Counted from the stretch's first letter, positions 38,301-52,877 are shown. The stretch: 64,000 nt of DNA from Gorsachius magnificus (GCA_034008185.1 CM067084.1:63440599-63504598); one strand, 5' to 3'. Numbers and translations: made by a program. The notes: generated by a model not told the origin, from the sequence alone.

Positions 38301-41300
38301 AGAAATGTTCAAGTCTGGGAGGTGTTTTTTCAGGTCTTACGATCCCCATTAGTTAAACAACAGCAGGATAAGTGAAGAAAGAAAACAGACTGCAGAATAG
38401 GCTGTGTAAATAAAATACAGTAACTAACTTCTGGTCTGGTTGCATCTTGCTGAGCAGCCTGAGTATTGACTACACAGCCAGTTCTGCTGATACGACCGAC
38501 ATAAATTCATCTTTGCTGCTTTTTTGCCAATGCTAATGCCAAAGAACCAGAGGAGCTCTAGGAGAGGAGAGCTGGATTCAATTCTGGTTCATGAATCACG
38601 TATTGAATTGTCAGGAAAGGAACAAATTCTGCCCCAATTGCCACTATAACTATGATAGGTTGTGCTCGTGTGTCTCAGGGCAGAATATGGTCTGAAATGA
38701 AATAGATGAGGTCAAAATCTGTTTTCATTGATCACTGAGAAGGCAGTGAAGCTGTAGAGGCAAATGTGACAGCAAAATATTGTCAGCCAGGCCATTCCTC
38801 TTGCCAGTGATGCATCACGGCAAAAAGCAGGCTGTTTGATTTTCAACCTCCATGACGTGTTGGTCGGGTTGATAAAAAAATAATCTTTCTGTAAGCAAGC
38901 AAATTGAACTGAAAGTAAGACATAAGTGATTGACACTGAGTTGCAAGATGCCATTTATATACAGTCTCTTTGCATGGAAAAAAAAAAAACATTCAAGGGG
39001 CATTTTGTTTTTGTTGGTGAAAGTATTAATTTAATTTTTTTTTTTTTACTTGTATTTTTAGAATATTACAAAAGGGGGACCAGGAATGTGATTCCAGGAA
39101 TAATCTTCTTTTATTCCATCATATATTCTGCAGCCCGTTCCATAGAGATGACAATAATAGAAAAGCAAGAGACACAATATGAGAAACAACTTTCTGTCAG
39201 GGCGGATGGCTGTATAGAATAGATACTGAAGCAGCAAAGAACTGAAAGTGGTTTCTGAGAAGTGTTGACCTCCTTTCGTGCCACTTACTGTGAATTAAAG
39301 CTGTGAGTGAGAACTAGTTTGGGCATGTGGTACAGCACTTACAGCAACTGCTGCCAAGGAACAAGATTTGTGTTTCTAAGGAAATGCAACAAAAGAAAAT
39401 GGTTTAAGAGGCAGTGGCTGTCACTGTGTAAAAAAAAGTATCTGTGTACAGATAGGAAAGAAAGGCCGAATTGGGTTCTTCTATAGGCAGGTTAGTGTAT
39501 GTGTGAATTCTTGTAATGTGAGATTCAAAATCAAACGACTGTGGTTTGTGAAGGGTTTAGCATATCTCACACTGTTGGAGTTTACAAAGTCGAGCTAGCT
39601 GAAAGCAGTTGTGACCTGCCCTGTGCCAGTGATTGACTGTGTTTGTCATTCTTACGGGCATTATTAGTAGCAGTGACCTGCCGTAGGAAAGGGATACATT
39701 TAGAGCAAGGAAACTGGGTTTTGTGGCTTCTTGGAACTCCTTTCTTAGCAAACCAAAAGGCAGAAATCTTCAGCACTTCTAAACCAAGGCTGCCAAACGG
39801 TATCACTTACCACTACCTTTAGGGTTATAAATATCTTAGGACGTGACATCCACTTGCTGATTTGTAGCAAAGATGTTATGAGAATTGTTCATGCACTGAA
39901 GTTTCATTAAGGGATGAAAACCGTAGCAAAACACCGAGGAAAAAATATTGCTATATTTACACAGTGTCTTAACTCCTTTTTTTTCCCCTCCTGGGTTGGA
40001 AAGGGAACCACCTGTCTCTTTGCTGATGTCAGGCTGCTCCCCGGAGACACAGCGCTATTAGAAAGCACATGATACTGTACATATTTACACCAAGCCCCTA
40101 TCTGATTGAGATTGGGCTATGAGACCCATGAGTTCACAAGTTTCTTCATCATACTCTCATGCATTAAACATGTGTTTGAACTCTGGCTTGAAAGCCGTGT
40201 GATCTTATGATAGACGTATTTATGTAATAGTTAAATGAATGATCATGCGCTCTCCAGCTCCTTTTCCATGCAAATGCAGAGGAAATTGAATATTATAATA
40301 TTTCAGTGAGATGTCCTCAATAACAAATTACTGTTTAAAATAACCAATATTTGTATGTATATCAATTGCCTAGCAGTTATTTTTGTCTGCTATTTGCATG
40401 ATATGGAAAAGACTTTTTCTAGCAAACGTTTTAAGCTACTTGGTGCTGCTTTCCTTTTGGAATGATCACAAGGGTGCACATTTAGGGACGTATTTTCCAT
40501 CTGTTTTTTGAAGCTGGCAAAGCACATAATTTGGAATAGAAAAGAAGAAGTCTGAAAGTACCCAGATTTGAACTGGTATGTGTTTGAGCCATTCTAGGAA
40601 TTCTTATTCTGTAGCAGTTGGTGAAAGTGAAGGACTATATCGTGCCCTTGGATGCAGTATACAGCAGTGCTCAAGACCAGAGGGAGCCCAATGTGAATGC
40701 CCAGGGGCATGCCAGGACCCCTGAGAGCTTTACTGCTCTGTTACGGAGGCAGATCCTGAAATGATCAGGAGGGCTCTGTGAACCCCAGCTGTTCGATGTG
40801 GTCCTCGGGCGTGCAGATTTGTTTGAGATGGGTCAGGGTCCTTTTGCAAAGTCCTGGGCTTGTGCATCTCTTCATACAGCCTTGAGTGATGTGCCTGCTG
40901 GAGGGACCTGCTGAGTCTTCTGCATCCTGCAGTGGTGGGCATGGGGCTCCCAGTGCAACCAGGCAGTGCGCTTGCTCAAACGTCCCTGTGACTTTTGCCA
41001 GAACATGGAATCTGTGTGAGTCAAAGTCAAGCTTTGCTGCAGCTGTATGACCCAAGAGCGGCTTGAGACCTGAGCTCCCTTGCAGAGCAGTGCTGGCATA
41101 ATGTTGTTTCTTTTTGGAGGAGGGATCTTCACCTGGTGAGCCACAGCTCAAGCACACTCCCTCTGCTCGTCCAGAAGCACTGCCTTAACTCCTCACGCCA
41201 GCTGACCCTTTTGGTGGGAGTGTTTGGTGCACGTGGTGAATAAGGATGACAGAATCTGGCCCTAATCCTCTGGCAGTGGTTGGATCAAGCTGGGCGTGGT

Positions 41301-44300
41301 TCAGTGCAGTAATTTCTCATAGGTGGGCATTTTGAAAGCACCAAAATGCTTGGGGATGCTAGTGCTCCTGGGAATCGATGGGACTGCAAGCAGCTGGGAA
41401 AAAAAGGCTCCAAGAAATGTGACCTGCTCCTGAACCTTACTGCAAAACCTCTCTAACTACGGGGACTAGAGCATATTTTGAGACTTTGGGTTAGTTGTGT
41501 GCCTGGGGTCTCAGGTTATCCAAAATAAGCCCTGAGGAAAGAACTGCATTTCTTTTTGCTGTGGTCTAGAGGAGGATGGCCACACCACAGCTGCTTATGT
41601 CTCCTGAGCAGTTCAAGTGCAATTCCTGGGCTGTGGAGATGCATTTTCACTAACAACTGGATTTTTTTGGGCTGGGGGCTGGTAGGTCCCAGTGGAAAAC
41701 CCACACTAGTTGGTATTGCTGAAGACAGCACTGCTGTATTGCTGTGGTATCTAGCTTATGGCCAGTGCACACCCAACTCACGGTGGTAGAGAGGGAGCTA
41801 TCAGTATCTTACGCTACCAAGATCTCCTTCCTCTCATTTTTTTAGGATATGTGATATGTTTAGTGTAGTTCTTGGCCATATGTTACGGATTTTTTTAAAA
41901 TGGAGATTGAAGGGTAAGGAATAACTGGCCACCCCTATCCTAGAGACAGAGAAGTTACAGCTGGTTCTTGGGTCATCTGTTTCATCCTCATGTGCTAGTG
42001 CCATTTTTTTTTTGTATACTAAACCACGCAGTGTTGTAATATATGATTGATATTAATTAGGTTTCTGCAAAGAAGTACCGTACTCCTCAACTTGAACTGA
42101 ACCAGAAATAAATACATTGCCATATATTAACATTTTATTAGTTAAGAAGAATAGGATGAAGGCACCTATGTGAAATCCAAAGTATGAGCTTCAGATTGAA
42201 TTAATGCCAGCAGCGCCTTGAGATTAATTTGGTTACTATGGGTACAGAATAAGAAATAGTATACCATAATGTAACTATGTTTACTGATTCATTTCTGGCA
42301 TTAAAAACTAAAACCACATTATATATGCAACAACAGTCTTTTCTTCCTTGGAAGAAGAAGGTGGGTACATTTTAGTAATTAAAGTGAATGGTGAATGTTG
42401 CCCTCTGAAAAGTGCCAGTACTCTACTGGAAGAAGAGCTGCTATTCTTTTACAGGATCTGCCCCATCGCAAGCAGCGGAGCTGCAATATAGCAAAAGAGA
42501 CCTAAGAACCAGAGAAAATACTACCACCTCAGGAAGCTTCCAGTCCTCTACAGCTTCTCATTAAATATCTTAATCTTAAATCTCTTGTAACACTATAACA
42601 TCTGTTTCATGTACCGTTCAACTGTATTGGTCAAATGTCAGTTTTCTATCCTCGTGCCACTTCGTATCTCATCAGTATGTAGGAGAGGGAGCAAGTTTTG
42701 CATCTTAAGATGTTGAAAGCTGGGTAATAATAAAATAATGCAATGGAAATACCATATATTCAGAAAGCAATTATTTTAAGGGGTTTCAGTTTTGACATGG
42801 CTAGATTAAGTATGAAGCTTTTCCGTTTTTATACTTGCTGTCAAGAATGTTGTTAAATACTGATACCACCTCCTAAGAGAACAACTTTTAAATACCAAAA
42901 TGAAAAGGATAAGCATTAAATATTTTGGTAGATATATTGTGCCGTAATGTCTACTGCCTTGTTCTTAATACAAAGCACAGTAGGGCTTAATTAAAAAGTG
43001 ATTGTACGATCTATCACAAACCTGCATTAGGGATATGGATGCCAAGAAAATTAAGTTGAATAGGTGGTGATAATGAAATCGATATTTTATTGAATAGTTT
43101 TTATTCCTATGCCTTTGTTTGCTATTTTTTGCCTCCCTGTCAGCAGGTAAGACATTTTCCATCCAAAATTCTTTGAAAGAACTCACTTAGTCTGATGCTG
43201 CTTTGTTTCCTTGTTTGATCAGTTTAAGTTATTTTGTTCATTTTTTGACAGAGTAAAATGCCTTGATAAACTTTTGACTCTGTCGGAGCAGAGCATGACT
43301 GTAAACAAAGAAAAGCAAGTCCTTTCGAGCTCGTTCCTGCTAGGAGTAGCTAGCAAACAACTGGTACAAGGGTGATTTTCTATTTCGTGTAAGCAAAAGT
43401 CACAGTCACTCAAAGCCTCCAGGGCAGCCCCACAACCCAGTTTAGTACAGATTTCTCCTGTTCCACCTCCTGGTGTGGCTTCAGGAGCTGCTAAGCAGAG
43501 TGTTTAGCAGTAGAGAACATGGAAATATATTCACTGGAGCGTAACACCCAGTGAAGAATATATACAGTAAAAGTAAGTGTTTGTACAGCCTGGGCCAAAA
43601 CCGCCCTTGTTATAACTTCATCAGCTTAACTGCTATTGATTTTTCAGGTACCACTGACCTGCAGTTGCTGGGATTGTGCTTGGGATGAATTTGACCTGTA
43701 CTGTTAAGGCCAAGAAGAATCACAATTTAGAAGGTGTAATGCAAAGAAATAGTTACCGCGTATTCTGCCGTCTTGTAATTCTACACCAGTCACTCAGAGT
43801 TCAGTGCACTGTTGGAAAGTCTCATCTTTAAATGGGTAGAAGTATGTCTGCAAGCACTGTAGCAAACAATAAGACAAAAGAGCTTACTGTTCCCCTTCAT
43901 ATTTTTAAGAGTGGTACATTGAAAGCAGAGAGCTTGCTTTTTCTGAGCAGAGCTGCTGGGTCAGCCGGCACAGCTTCATTTTCACATCCTTGCTTACTGG
44001 GTTCAATGTTGCCAGTGTCCTTTTTGTGGCGAACTCAAACAGCCAAAAGGGAAGGCTGGTTTTGATGATCTTGGTGCGCGTCCTGAACGAACACATATTG
44101 CATATTGCAACGCGCTGCCCGTTGCAACTTGCAGCTCGTCTCATGCCTGGGCGCGATATGCAACGTGGGATAATGTGCTAGAGGAGGAGACAGGCACAGC
44201 ACAAGGCTCTGAAAGCCATGAGAGGCACTGAAAGCTTGCGTTCCTGGTATGCAGCAGTATAGATATTTGAAAGGTTAGGTTCGGTCTATTTTTAGGTAGC

Positions 44301-47300
44301 CTTCACATTGGGACTGATCTAAAAATGAAGGTGATATAAAAATTGCACGTGTCTCTCCTGATTTGTCAGAGATTTTTGACAAAATGCATAAAAAAGGCTG
44401 TTCTCTGAATCAGAGATATTTTTTTCTGAAGTAAAGCCATGCCTCTTATTTAGAAGAGGAGTCTTCATATTCTTGATTAAAATGCCAGTGCCATCTATTT
44501 CACTCCAGGATCAGCATTTTCAGATTTTAGCAAAGTTAAAGAAATATGACTTTCCGTGTTATTGTTTCAGAAGATTTATTCACTTGTGTAAATGAATTTT
44601 AAAAAATTGGCAAGGCCTTTTATCTCGTATAAAATAAATCTGAAGATAAATGATCTTTTCCGCTAACATCACCTATCATTAAAGTGGCTAAATGAAAATC
44701 AAAATGTGTTGCTATTTAGTGCCTGCTTGCCTTTTTACGGGAGATGAAATTGAGCATGTTTACTGGGCAGGAATTGTCAGCAATGCTTCAATTTATAGCA
44801 TTGTCCAGGATACAAATTAGCAACCACCGTGTGTCCCCCCCACGCTCCCTGGAAGAAGGTAGGTAGCCCTGTCTCCCCAAAGTGTATGTCTCCAGCTTGC
44901 TGTGCACGCTCCTGTCCTGCCTTAAAGAAAACCTGCAAACAACGTAAAATTGTGTTGCATTGAACTGAAGCACAAACATTTTTCCGTCTCTTTGTAAACA
45001 GGAGTGCATGTGAGAATGAAACAGCTGGAGGTCTACCTCCAGAAAACCCCTGGGGATGTGTCACACTCATTTCTCCAGTCTATGCAATCTCGGTTTAATA
45101 AATTGGTAATAATATTATGATGAAGTGCTCTTTGGTGTTGGTTTGCTGTTTTTGCAGAGGGTTTTTTTTCATAGCAACTTGCAACATAAATTAAAATAAT
45201 ACTCTGTTCAGACAGTTTCCCATTTTTACTTGGTTCTTTGTTCCTCAGAGAGGAAGGGGGAGCCTGCAGTGGGCAAAAGGGAGAGGTGCACTCCGGTGCA
45301 GTCTCTATTTCAGTGCAAATCCTACACGGTCCTTTCAATGCTTTTGCTTAAATGTATTGCCCTGGCTTGCTGTTCTGCATGTGGAGTTCAACAGAGCAGA
45401 GACAACAAATAATGTTTAATTGTGTCAGATTGTCAGGGACTTTTATGATGGCAGGGATCCATTAGCGACAAACATGAAAGTAGCAAACTTGTCTTATCTG
45501 TTGATTGGCACAAAGTAATGAAGGTACAGTCATAGCTCTTTTGGGGAGGAGGTATGAATCTTCACTGCTACCCACTTACAAAATAATTATGAGACTGACC
45601 GGTGCCCCAGGGCAAAGGATGTTCAGCAGATACTAAATTTCTCGGGAACAAAGATATCCAAAATGGTGATAGCTGATGCAGTCTCAGCACTTTATCCCTG
45701 TTCCATTCACAGGGGAAAGCTGGGGAAGCCCAAGTAGTGTGAAAATCAAAAAAAGGTGGAAATGTGTGGAGGAGTTTCTGCTTTGAACTGTCTTGGTTCC
45801 ATATTCTGTGATAAGGTCCGATTCAAAGCCTGCCTAAATCCATTTAAAAATTCCCATTCCCTTCCAAAGGGTTTAGAGCAGTCACCCCTTCCAGCCGCTT
45901 TAAACTCCCCTTTTACTTTACTGCATTTTCTTGTACAGGTATGCGGGCAAGTGATTGGCATAGAATAAAATAAAATGAAAAATTAAACAGTAACTCAGCC
46001 CAAAACTTTCTATGGCTAGCAGTTCTCCCATTCCATCTCTGCACTAGTTTGTTTGGCCCTGAGTCAAAGGTGGAAGTACTGACAAATTTCTCGTCTAAAG
46101 CATCGCTGGAGGAGGGTCAGCCTCCAAAGGTTTACAGCTGCACTTGGTACAGCCAATAACCCCTGGGCTAAATGCTTATCTTCCTTTATTTCAGTTATCT
46201 GAATTGGGGATGGAGGGAGGATGACATCTCTTGCCATTTGTGCAACTTTTTTAGATTAAAATTGCAGCTCCAAGAAATATGAATAATTGGACTTTGGAGC
46301 AGAGAGTGGAACCACAAAACCCATAGGGATTCCTCTAGCACTAGTCACTAGTTTGCATATTGCAAGTTAACTGCAATTCATGAAGTGTTCTGGCTAAAAA
46401 TAACTTCAGGGCACAATTTTGGCTGGCAGGAACTACTAGTTAAGAGGCCAGGGGAAGCTGATCCTTCAGGAGCCTTGTCTGTGTGAGACCATGCTGGCTG
46501 TTGTGGTGAGGTGACCCCGTCTCCTCTTGGCCTGTCCTTGGCTGACTCAGGAAAATGGGGTGCAGGGGCCGTGGGCAGCTGGGGAAGGGGGCGTTTGCTG
46601 CAGTGCGGGACCGCCAGAGGCCAAGCAGTGAGTGCTGGCTGCCACCTGCGCGAAGCTCTCTGCCCACCGACAGCAGTCTCCGTGGGAGCTCGCCCTCCTC
46701 TGCAGCCAGCATAACCCTATCAAGGGTGACTTGGTGCATAAGCAGATTTTTTTTTTTTTTTAAAAAGACACCTACTCCAGTTCTTTTGTGTGATATCTTC
46801 ATTTTATTTTGTTTGCCTAAAATTGTAGCAGAGCAAATTTGTGGCCTGCGTTACTAAAATCCGATCAGATGACTACAGTTCAGAATTATTTCTATGTTAT
46901 ACTTTGTTTTAATATGAAAAATGCCAAGAGCTAGGCCTAAGAAAAAAGGCTGACTCAGTTCTGCTGAGCTCTGTCTGAAGAAAGTCTTATTTGAAGATGA
47001 GAGATGTGTTGGTAAGGCTGTCTGTCATCTCTTAGTTTATTAAAAAAAATTGCTAGGAGGCACTAAAGCTGTCCACTGCCTTTCCCTCTGTTCCTTCACT
47101 CAAAGGTGCTTCATTCACATCGACTTTACCGTAGCGGTTTTGTGTAAAACAAGATTTGGTTTTAGAGTATTTAAAAGTTGCCGTTCACTCCAGTGCTGCG
47201 CTGCAGACTTGTGTGTGCTCCACCGCAATCGCCTTCCCAGCAATCCATTTTAGAGAGCAGATGGGCTATGTTATGGAACTACGGGATTTTTTTCTTCCAC

Positions 47301-50300
47301 TAGCTACCATGAGCCTTGGCGTGGACCTGGCAGGGAGCGAGCTCTGCTGGGCTGCTGTGGCAGCCCGGGCACCGCAGCTTCCCTCCGAGCCGGGAGGTGC
47401 TGGCTGGGTGGCGGAATGGCCCGGTGGCAACGCAAGCCCCGAACGCAGTGCGACAGCCGGGTGGCAGCCTCAGGGAGGGATACCAACCAAGGGTACCAAC
47501 CTTTGGAACAGCCTCGGCTCCCACAGGATTGCTTGTGGTTGCATGAGGGGATCTTTTCTGTACCCTAAGATATCAAATCCATGATGGTTATTCCTGGGAT
47601 TGTCCTCTTCAGATGCCTGCCAGGAAAAGTTGGTAAAAACTAGATTGATATGAATGATGAACAAATTGGGAAACAAGGGCTCCAGGGTGCTCTAGGCGCC
47701 CCAGGGAAGACAGTGCAAGGTGGATGGTAATATGGCTAACGAGAAAGAGCTGGGTGGGGTTTTCCAGAGAGTTACAAATACAAGGTGTATCCCCGAAGCT
47801 TCCCAGGGTTCTACCCTCTGTGGCTGAAGCTAGAGAAGATGTCCCCAGAAGTGGGGTGAGCATCCAGGTGGGCTGGGAGGAGGAGAGGGAAGGTGCAGCT
47901 TCTGAGTGTCTGGGGGGGGCACGTCCCCAGCTGCTGAACAGGAATGCCAGAAGCTGTTTCCCTGGGTCTGATAATATCAGATGTGAGCAGGTTTTGGTCT
48001 CTTCCCAGGGACTTGAATGTGTGGAAGGATAAGGGAAAAAAAAAAAAAAGAACTTTATGGTTCCTTTTGTTCCAAGGAAGTATCAGCAGTGAGGTGAGTA
48101 AAGGAGAGATGATGAAGATCTGCAATGGTCTGCGATTTTGATGTGGTCCTGCCTGCTCTGCCAATGTGCAAGAAGTTGCAAAACAGGAATCTTTCTCCTT
48201 GGCTTGCCTGGGCTTCAGTGCTCAAACAGCACCAAAGCCTCCCCAGGAAACTGATGTGTTTACATGGCCCTGTTTCTCAAACATATAGGGGCAATAAATT
48301 TAAATGTACATGCTCTTTTACAGATTAGTCTCTCTGTGAAACAGTAACACCCGAGTGAAAGACATTGTTCATGCTGCTTTTAACAGGCCTGACAAGTTGG
48401 ATTTTCCTGCAAATCATAGCAAATGTGGGTCCTGGAGAACATATGCTCCGAATGTTGGGGGGAAACAAGTGACAAATGTATTTTTTATGTAATCAGCTGG
48501 AGTGGCTTTGCTTTTCTTGTTTTAGTAATGAGTAAGTGAAATATGCTTGTGGAGACAGGGATGTTCAGGGAGGTATGAGAAAATTTAGGAAGATTTCTTG
48601 TAGCGGGTACCTGTGCTCCTGCTTCACTTAGGCACTCCTGGAAGGTTTTACTGCAAGCGAGGAGTTACAAAGAGTTGCATGGTCTTCAAGTCTGGTTAAC
48701 ACTGATAATCAGCTAATCTGCACTAATAGTGAATATTCACAGTCAGGTGCATTTGCATGTGAACAAGCAAGTGATTTCCTCTGGCATTCAGTGCTGTTTA
48801 TTTGAGCCCTCAGTTTCTGGAGGCAGATGTGGCAAAATGCAGCCTGGTGTCAGTAATGTCAGTAACGCATCGCTATTCGGAGAAAGTTATTTTGGACTCT
48901 CTAATATACGGCTCCTCAGACAGCAGCCTATGGCCCAAAGCTGGGCCAGGAATTAATTTGGCCCAGATCTCTTGAGTTTTCCAGAGAGCTGCTACATAGC
49001 ACCACTGTAGTTTTCCTTTGTTTAAAAAAACCAAACTCTCAGTTCATAACTGCCCTAGCAAAATTGGAGAGGGCACACTGCTTTATTCCATTGTAGAATT
49101 ACTGCACCAGTGAACCCAGAAGTTCAAGGAGTTTGACTCACTGGCCTATGCTATTGAGGGCATATTCTGGATAGGATGAACTGGATAAATAAGGAAAAGA
49201 AGCTGAGAAGGGAAAAAAAATCAGCAAACAAATAGGATAGAAGTAGAACAAAGAATGAACTGGAAAACAAATACAGGACTGTGCAAAAAATAAAAGATGC
49301 ACAGAAGGAAGATTTCTAATAAAAAATTAATAGGGTACATATACTTTATATAGAACACCATTCACCTAACACACCTTTAGAGTGCAGTTTGCTCTTTTAT
49401 ATACAGCATTGGCTGCTCTGCTGCTGTAAGGCCATACACTCTTGGAGGGTCGAGAGGAAGGGATTGAACTGGTGTGAGAACTGGTTTGCAAACCTCAGCT
49501 TGCTGAAATTCCAGCATTATTTTTATATACATGTTTAGTTGTCCTTACTCCACTGGAAAAGTAGCAAATTTTGCTGAAAATCGGCAAGTACCATAGTCTT
49601 GGGGGCAAGGAAAGAAATTCTTTCTTCCTCAGTGCCATGGTGAAGGGACTAAGTTTTGGATTTCAAAATCACAGGGGCTCCAAAATCAGTAGCTTATTTG
49701 GGAAATCTAAATTGCAGGGAATAAAAACATGACCATAGTTAGAAAATGTGGGTGAAAGAAGAGGAGGAAGAGATAAAATGAATGCTCAATCCAGGAAAAA
49801 GTCAAGGACAGAAGGCTTGAAGGCTTCGGTCTTTTAGTTCTGTTCCCTGTTGCAGGCAGCCATACCTTCCAGTCCTGTTAAAGAATGAATTGGGATTTGG
49901 GAATTTGTGCCCAACTGCTGTTGGAGGGCTTGCCAGAACTTTCTTGAATTATGGCCCTTGAAGAAGAAAAGGCAAAATTTGGGAATTGCTGAGATTAGGT
50001 ACAGAGCACAGGGGAAGTGCCGTGGCTGAGGAGGTAGTCTGACGACAGACACTTCAGTGGGGCAGATTGGGTCACACGGACCCACAGACTTTACCAGCTG
50101 AAAGAGGGTTTTCTTTGTGTGTGTTTGTTATGGAACCAAATAACGTGTGCGTGCTCAGATATTGCCCTAGGAAAGATGTTTGGCAATTCTTTCATGTTGT
50201 CAAAACACGAGGGGAGAGTATTGCTAAAGCTACTAAGGAATGGTCAGAAGACAAGGTTTCCTTTGAGGGAAGCTTAGGTGCTTGGCTGGGTTTCACCGGC

Positions 50301-52590
50301 TTCATTTACATGTGCTGAGGCTGCGTCGTTTCCAAACTACACCGCCACTGCAACTGCCTTCTTCGCTTTTCTCCTCTTACAGGCACTATGCTCAAAAAAC
50401 CACACTAAAACATGGGGGGCGGGAAGATCCTAGTGAGTAAATTTATACTATGGCTGGGGTTAGACACTTTGATTTTTAAAAATAAAATTCTTCCCAAGCA
50501 GTGGGGAACCCATGTTGAAACCTTGCAGTCTTTTGTAGTTGGAATCATGCTTGGCATCCCTTCCAGGTAAGGCTGGAACTGCCAGCATAGTTCAAGCTGT
50601 AATGTGGACAGGGCCGTAGAAAAGCTCTGGGGGACTCTGTTAGTATTACCTATTGCTTGCCCTGTCTGCAGTGCACTGAGAAAGTTCTCCAATCTCTAAA
50701 GCTTGTATGGCGAGAGCACCACTAAGGTCACAGTTTATATTTATCAGTTAACTTGCTAATTTGAAGGGAAAGCAGTGAAGTGGAAATGTAGAAAATAGAA
50801 ACAACATGAGCAGGTCAAAATATCCAAAACAGTAATACGAAATGTTCCAGTGTAAATACATTTCTATAAAAGGTGTGAATGAAACTTCAAAAAAAACAGA
50901 TGATGGATTCGGCACAGTCAATGAACACAATTATAAGTAGGTATTGAAGGAGAATATTCCACCAACCATGGATCCACAGATAATAATTAATACGAACCGA
51001 CTCCACTCCAGGCAGGCAGGTGCCCAGCATTATTTCACAGTTGAGTGTTCGGGGGGTAGAGGTACTCACCTTTGCCCCAGATCTTAATAATTTACTGCAG
51101 TTTTATCATTAAATCAGCATATAATTGGGAAGGAAATGAGGTTTTTTGCGTTGTGAGAGCAAAGCAATACCGTTAATTTAATCATTCGTAGGAAAGGCTT
51201 TCTGTAGTCATTCAGTATTTTGCTGTGGTTTTTTTTTAATTAAGTAAAGTAAAAACAATGCCATTTTTGTCATCTGTGCTTGGTGAAAATATGACGGTGT
51301 GATGTGATTTGCAACTTAAGCACAAACCGGGAAAACTGCACATTTTATCAGGATTGGCAATAATGAATTACAAGGGAACACAAATAAGCTAAGAATGTAT
51401 CTGAGACCTCCTACCATTTCTGAAGTTTCCAGTGTCTGCAGGAAAAAGGCTGTTTCAAGAATTGTACTACTTTTTATTTATTTTTTTCTCTCAGCAGAAT
51501 CACCATAGCCTTGTATAATAATTGAATTCATTTAGCCTTTAGAATACTCAAGTTTGCAAATAACAATGAAAATGAATATTTCATGGCAAGGAGGATGATC
51601 AATTATAGTTTTGTGACTTTGCCTGGTAGCCCAGCGCGACGGAGCCAGCACTTACATTTCACGAGACTTTTTGCACCCAGCTAATTAAAAAACCTGTGAC
51701 TTAAGACAATAAGCAGGCAGGTAGAGATGGTTAAACAGGAACCTGTATTTAGGGGTTTTTTTCGGCCCCCTGCTGTGGGCAATGTTTTACGGTTCAGTTC
51801 GGTACCCGGAGTTTGTTGTGGATGCAGTGCAAAGGGGCATCACAAACCAGTTGCACCTGCAGCAGCCCCTCAGTTTGGGAAAGGCTTCGACCAGGAGATG
51901 CTTCTGCTAACAGCATGCCTGGGTTTTCACATGTCAAGAGGAATTATTTTTTTTCCTTTGGTTTTCGATGAGAAAACGGTGGGTCCAGGTCAGAGGGGTT
52001 GGTGCAGGGTGTTTATACAGAAATGCACCCTGAGGCAGCGATGCTTATAGGAAAAAGCAGGCAGGGGTCTGAGCAGTTATGGGCAGGACCGTGGCAGTTG
52101 CTTGTAACAACCCTGGTATCTAGGGGGAGTATGCTGAGACAGAGAAATGATTAAAGAGCAGCTGAGAAACACTGTAATCTAGCTGGGAAGAGGATCAGGC
52201 TCCCTCCTTGTAGCAGGTGAGATAACTGTATGGATGTTTTTTATAGATGCTTACTCCATTCCTGGGAAATGCTGGGGCGGGGGGAGGGGATGGGATTTTG
52301 CTGATGTGTTTGCTATGGAAAAACTAACCCGAGTTGCAATTACTGACGAGAAGCCGTTAACCTAAGCAAAATACTCAGTGAGGTGCAAAATCCCTGAGTG
52401 AAAAAAAAAGTCCGAAGGCGGTGTAACTTTTGCCAAACTCTGGGATAGCCTCGCCAAAGGAAACACCGCCGGGGAGCCGTGCAGCCGCTGCAAAGGTTAG
52501 GCTTGGGCTATTTAGAGCACGCAGGCTGTAGCTGGGCTTGGAGTTACTTCACTTTTTCTTTATAATAAACACAGCTCTGCCTGGTGTTTG

Positions 52591-52700
52591 CTTTGGGAAG
52601 GGGAGGGGAGGAAAGAAAGCGAGCAAGGCAAGAATTTAAAAAAGACGGGGAGGGACGCGAGCTATGCTACGGCAGGAGGAGAGTTTCGGGGGGGGGGGTG
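52591..52700. promoter_or_regulatory. G-rich distal part of PPARGC1A promoter
   Basis: The plus strand carries GGGAAGGGGAGGGGAGG near 52,595-52,612, GACGGGGAGGGACG near 52,645 and an 11-G run at 52,688-52,698. Several G3+ runs on the non-template strand within 110 nt give G-quadruplex potential and possible SP/KLF binding. A FOXO-like ATAAACA lies just upstream at 52,565-52,571. PPARGC1A is known to respond to FOXO1 through insulin response sequences, but this single short match is weak evidence. Confidence 0.4.
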
Positions 52701-52804
52701 TGGCGTGGAAATCTGCTTTGAATCACAGCGTGGTGCCGCGGCCGCCGAGGTCTGAGCGGGTTTTGCAAAGATTTACTTCACTTCAGGCTGGGTCTGCCCC
52801 TGGG

Positions 52805-52812
52805 TGACGTCA
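52805..52812. promoter_or_regulatory. Perfect cAMP response element
   Basis: TGACGTCA is the full 8-bp palindromic CRE. It sits 210 nt upstream of the start codon, consistent with the CREB/ATF2 site known in the mammalian PPARGC1A promoter about 130 nt upstream of the transcription start. Confidence 0.85.
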
Positions 52813-52877
52813 CGGGCTGGAGCAGCGGCACCAGAAGGCTGGATGAGTGACAGCCCAGCCTACTTTTTAATAGCTTT

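Larger units (their letters stand above)
29310..52580. other. Upstream flank of PPARGC1A, no gene recognised
   Basis: About 23 kb of mostly AT-rich unique sequence directly upstream of the canonical promoter. Open frames are short and without domains. Mammalian PPARGC1A has an alternative first exon (exon 1b) roughly 13-14 kb upstream of exon 1a. The corresponding interval here would be near 38-41 kb, but I could not identify a convincing coding start plus splice donor there. Simple repeats are listed separately. Other runs include poly-A near 38,979, poly-T near 39,040 and 46,746, and poly-A near 48,037. Confidence 0.55.

Noticed and set aside
38571..38596. CTGGATTCAATTCTG, reminiscent of the Met-Asp-Ser-Ile-Leu-Lys end of mammalian PGC-1alpha exon 1b, about 14.4 kb upstream of exon 1a
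   Set aside because: The distance fits, but there is no ATG in frame, no Lys codon and no acceptable splice donor (GTTCAT follows). A five-residue match is easily chance.
52507..52520. GCTATTTAGAGC as a MEF2 site of the PPARGC1A promoter
   Set aside because: It lacks the terminal TAR of the MEF2 consensus YTAWWWWTAR.
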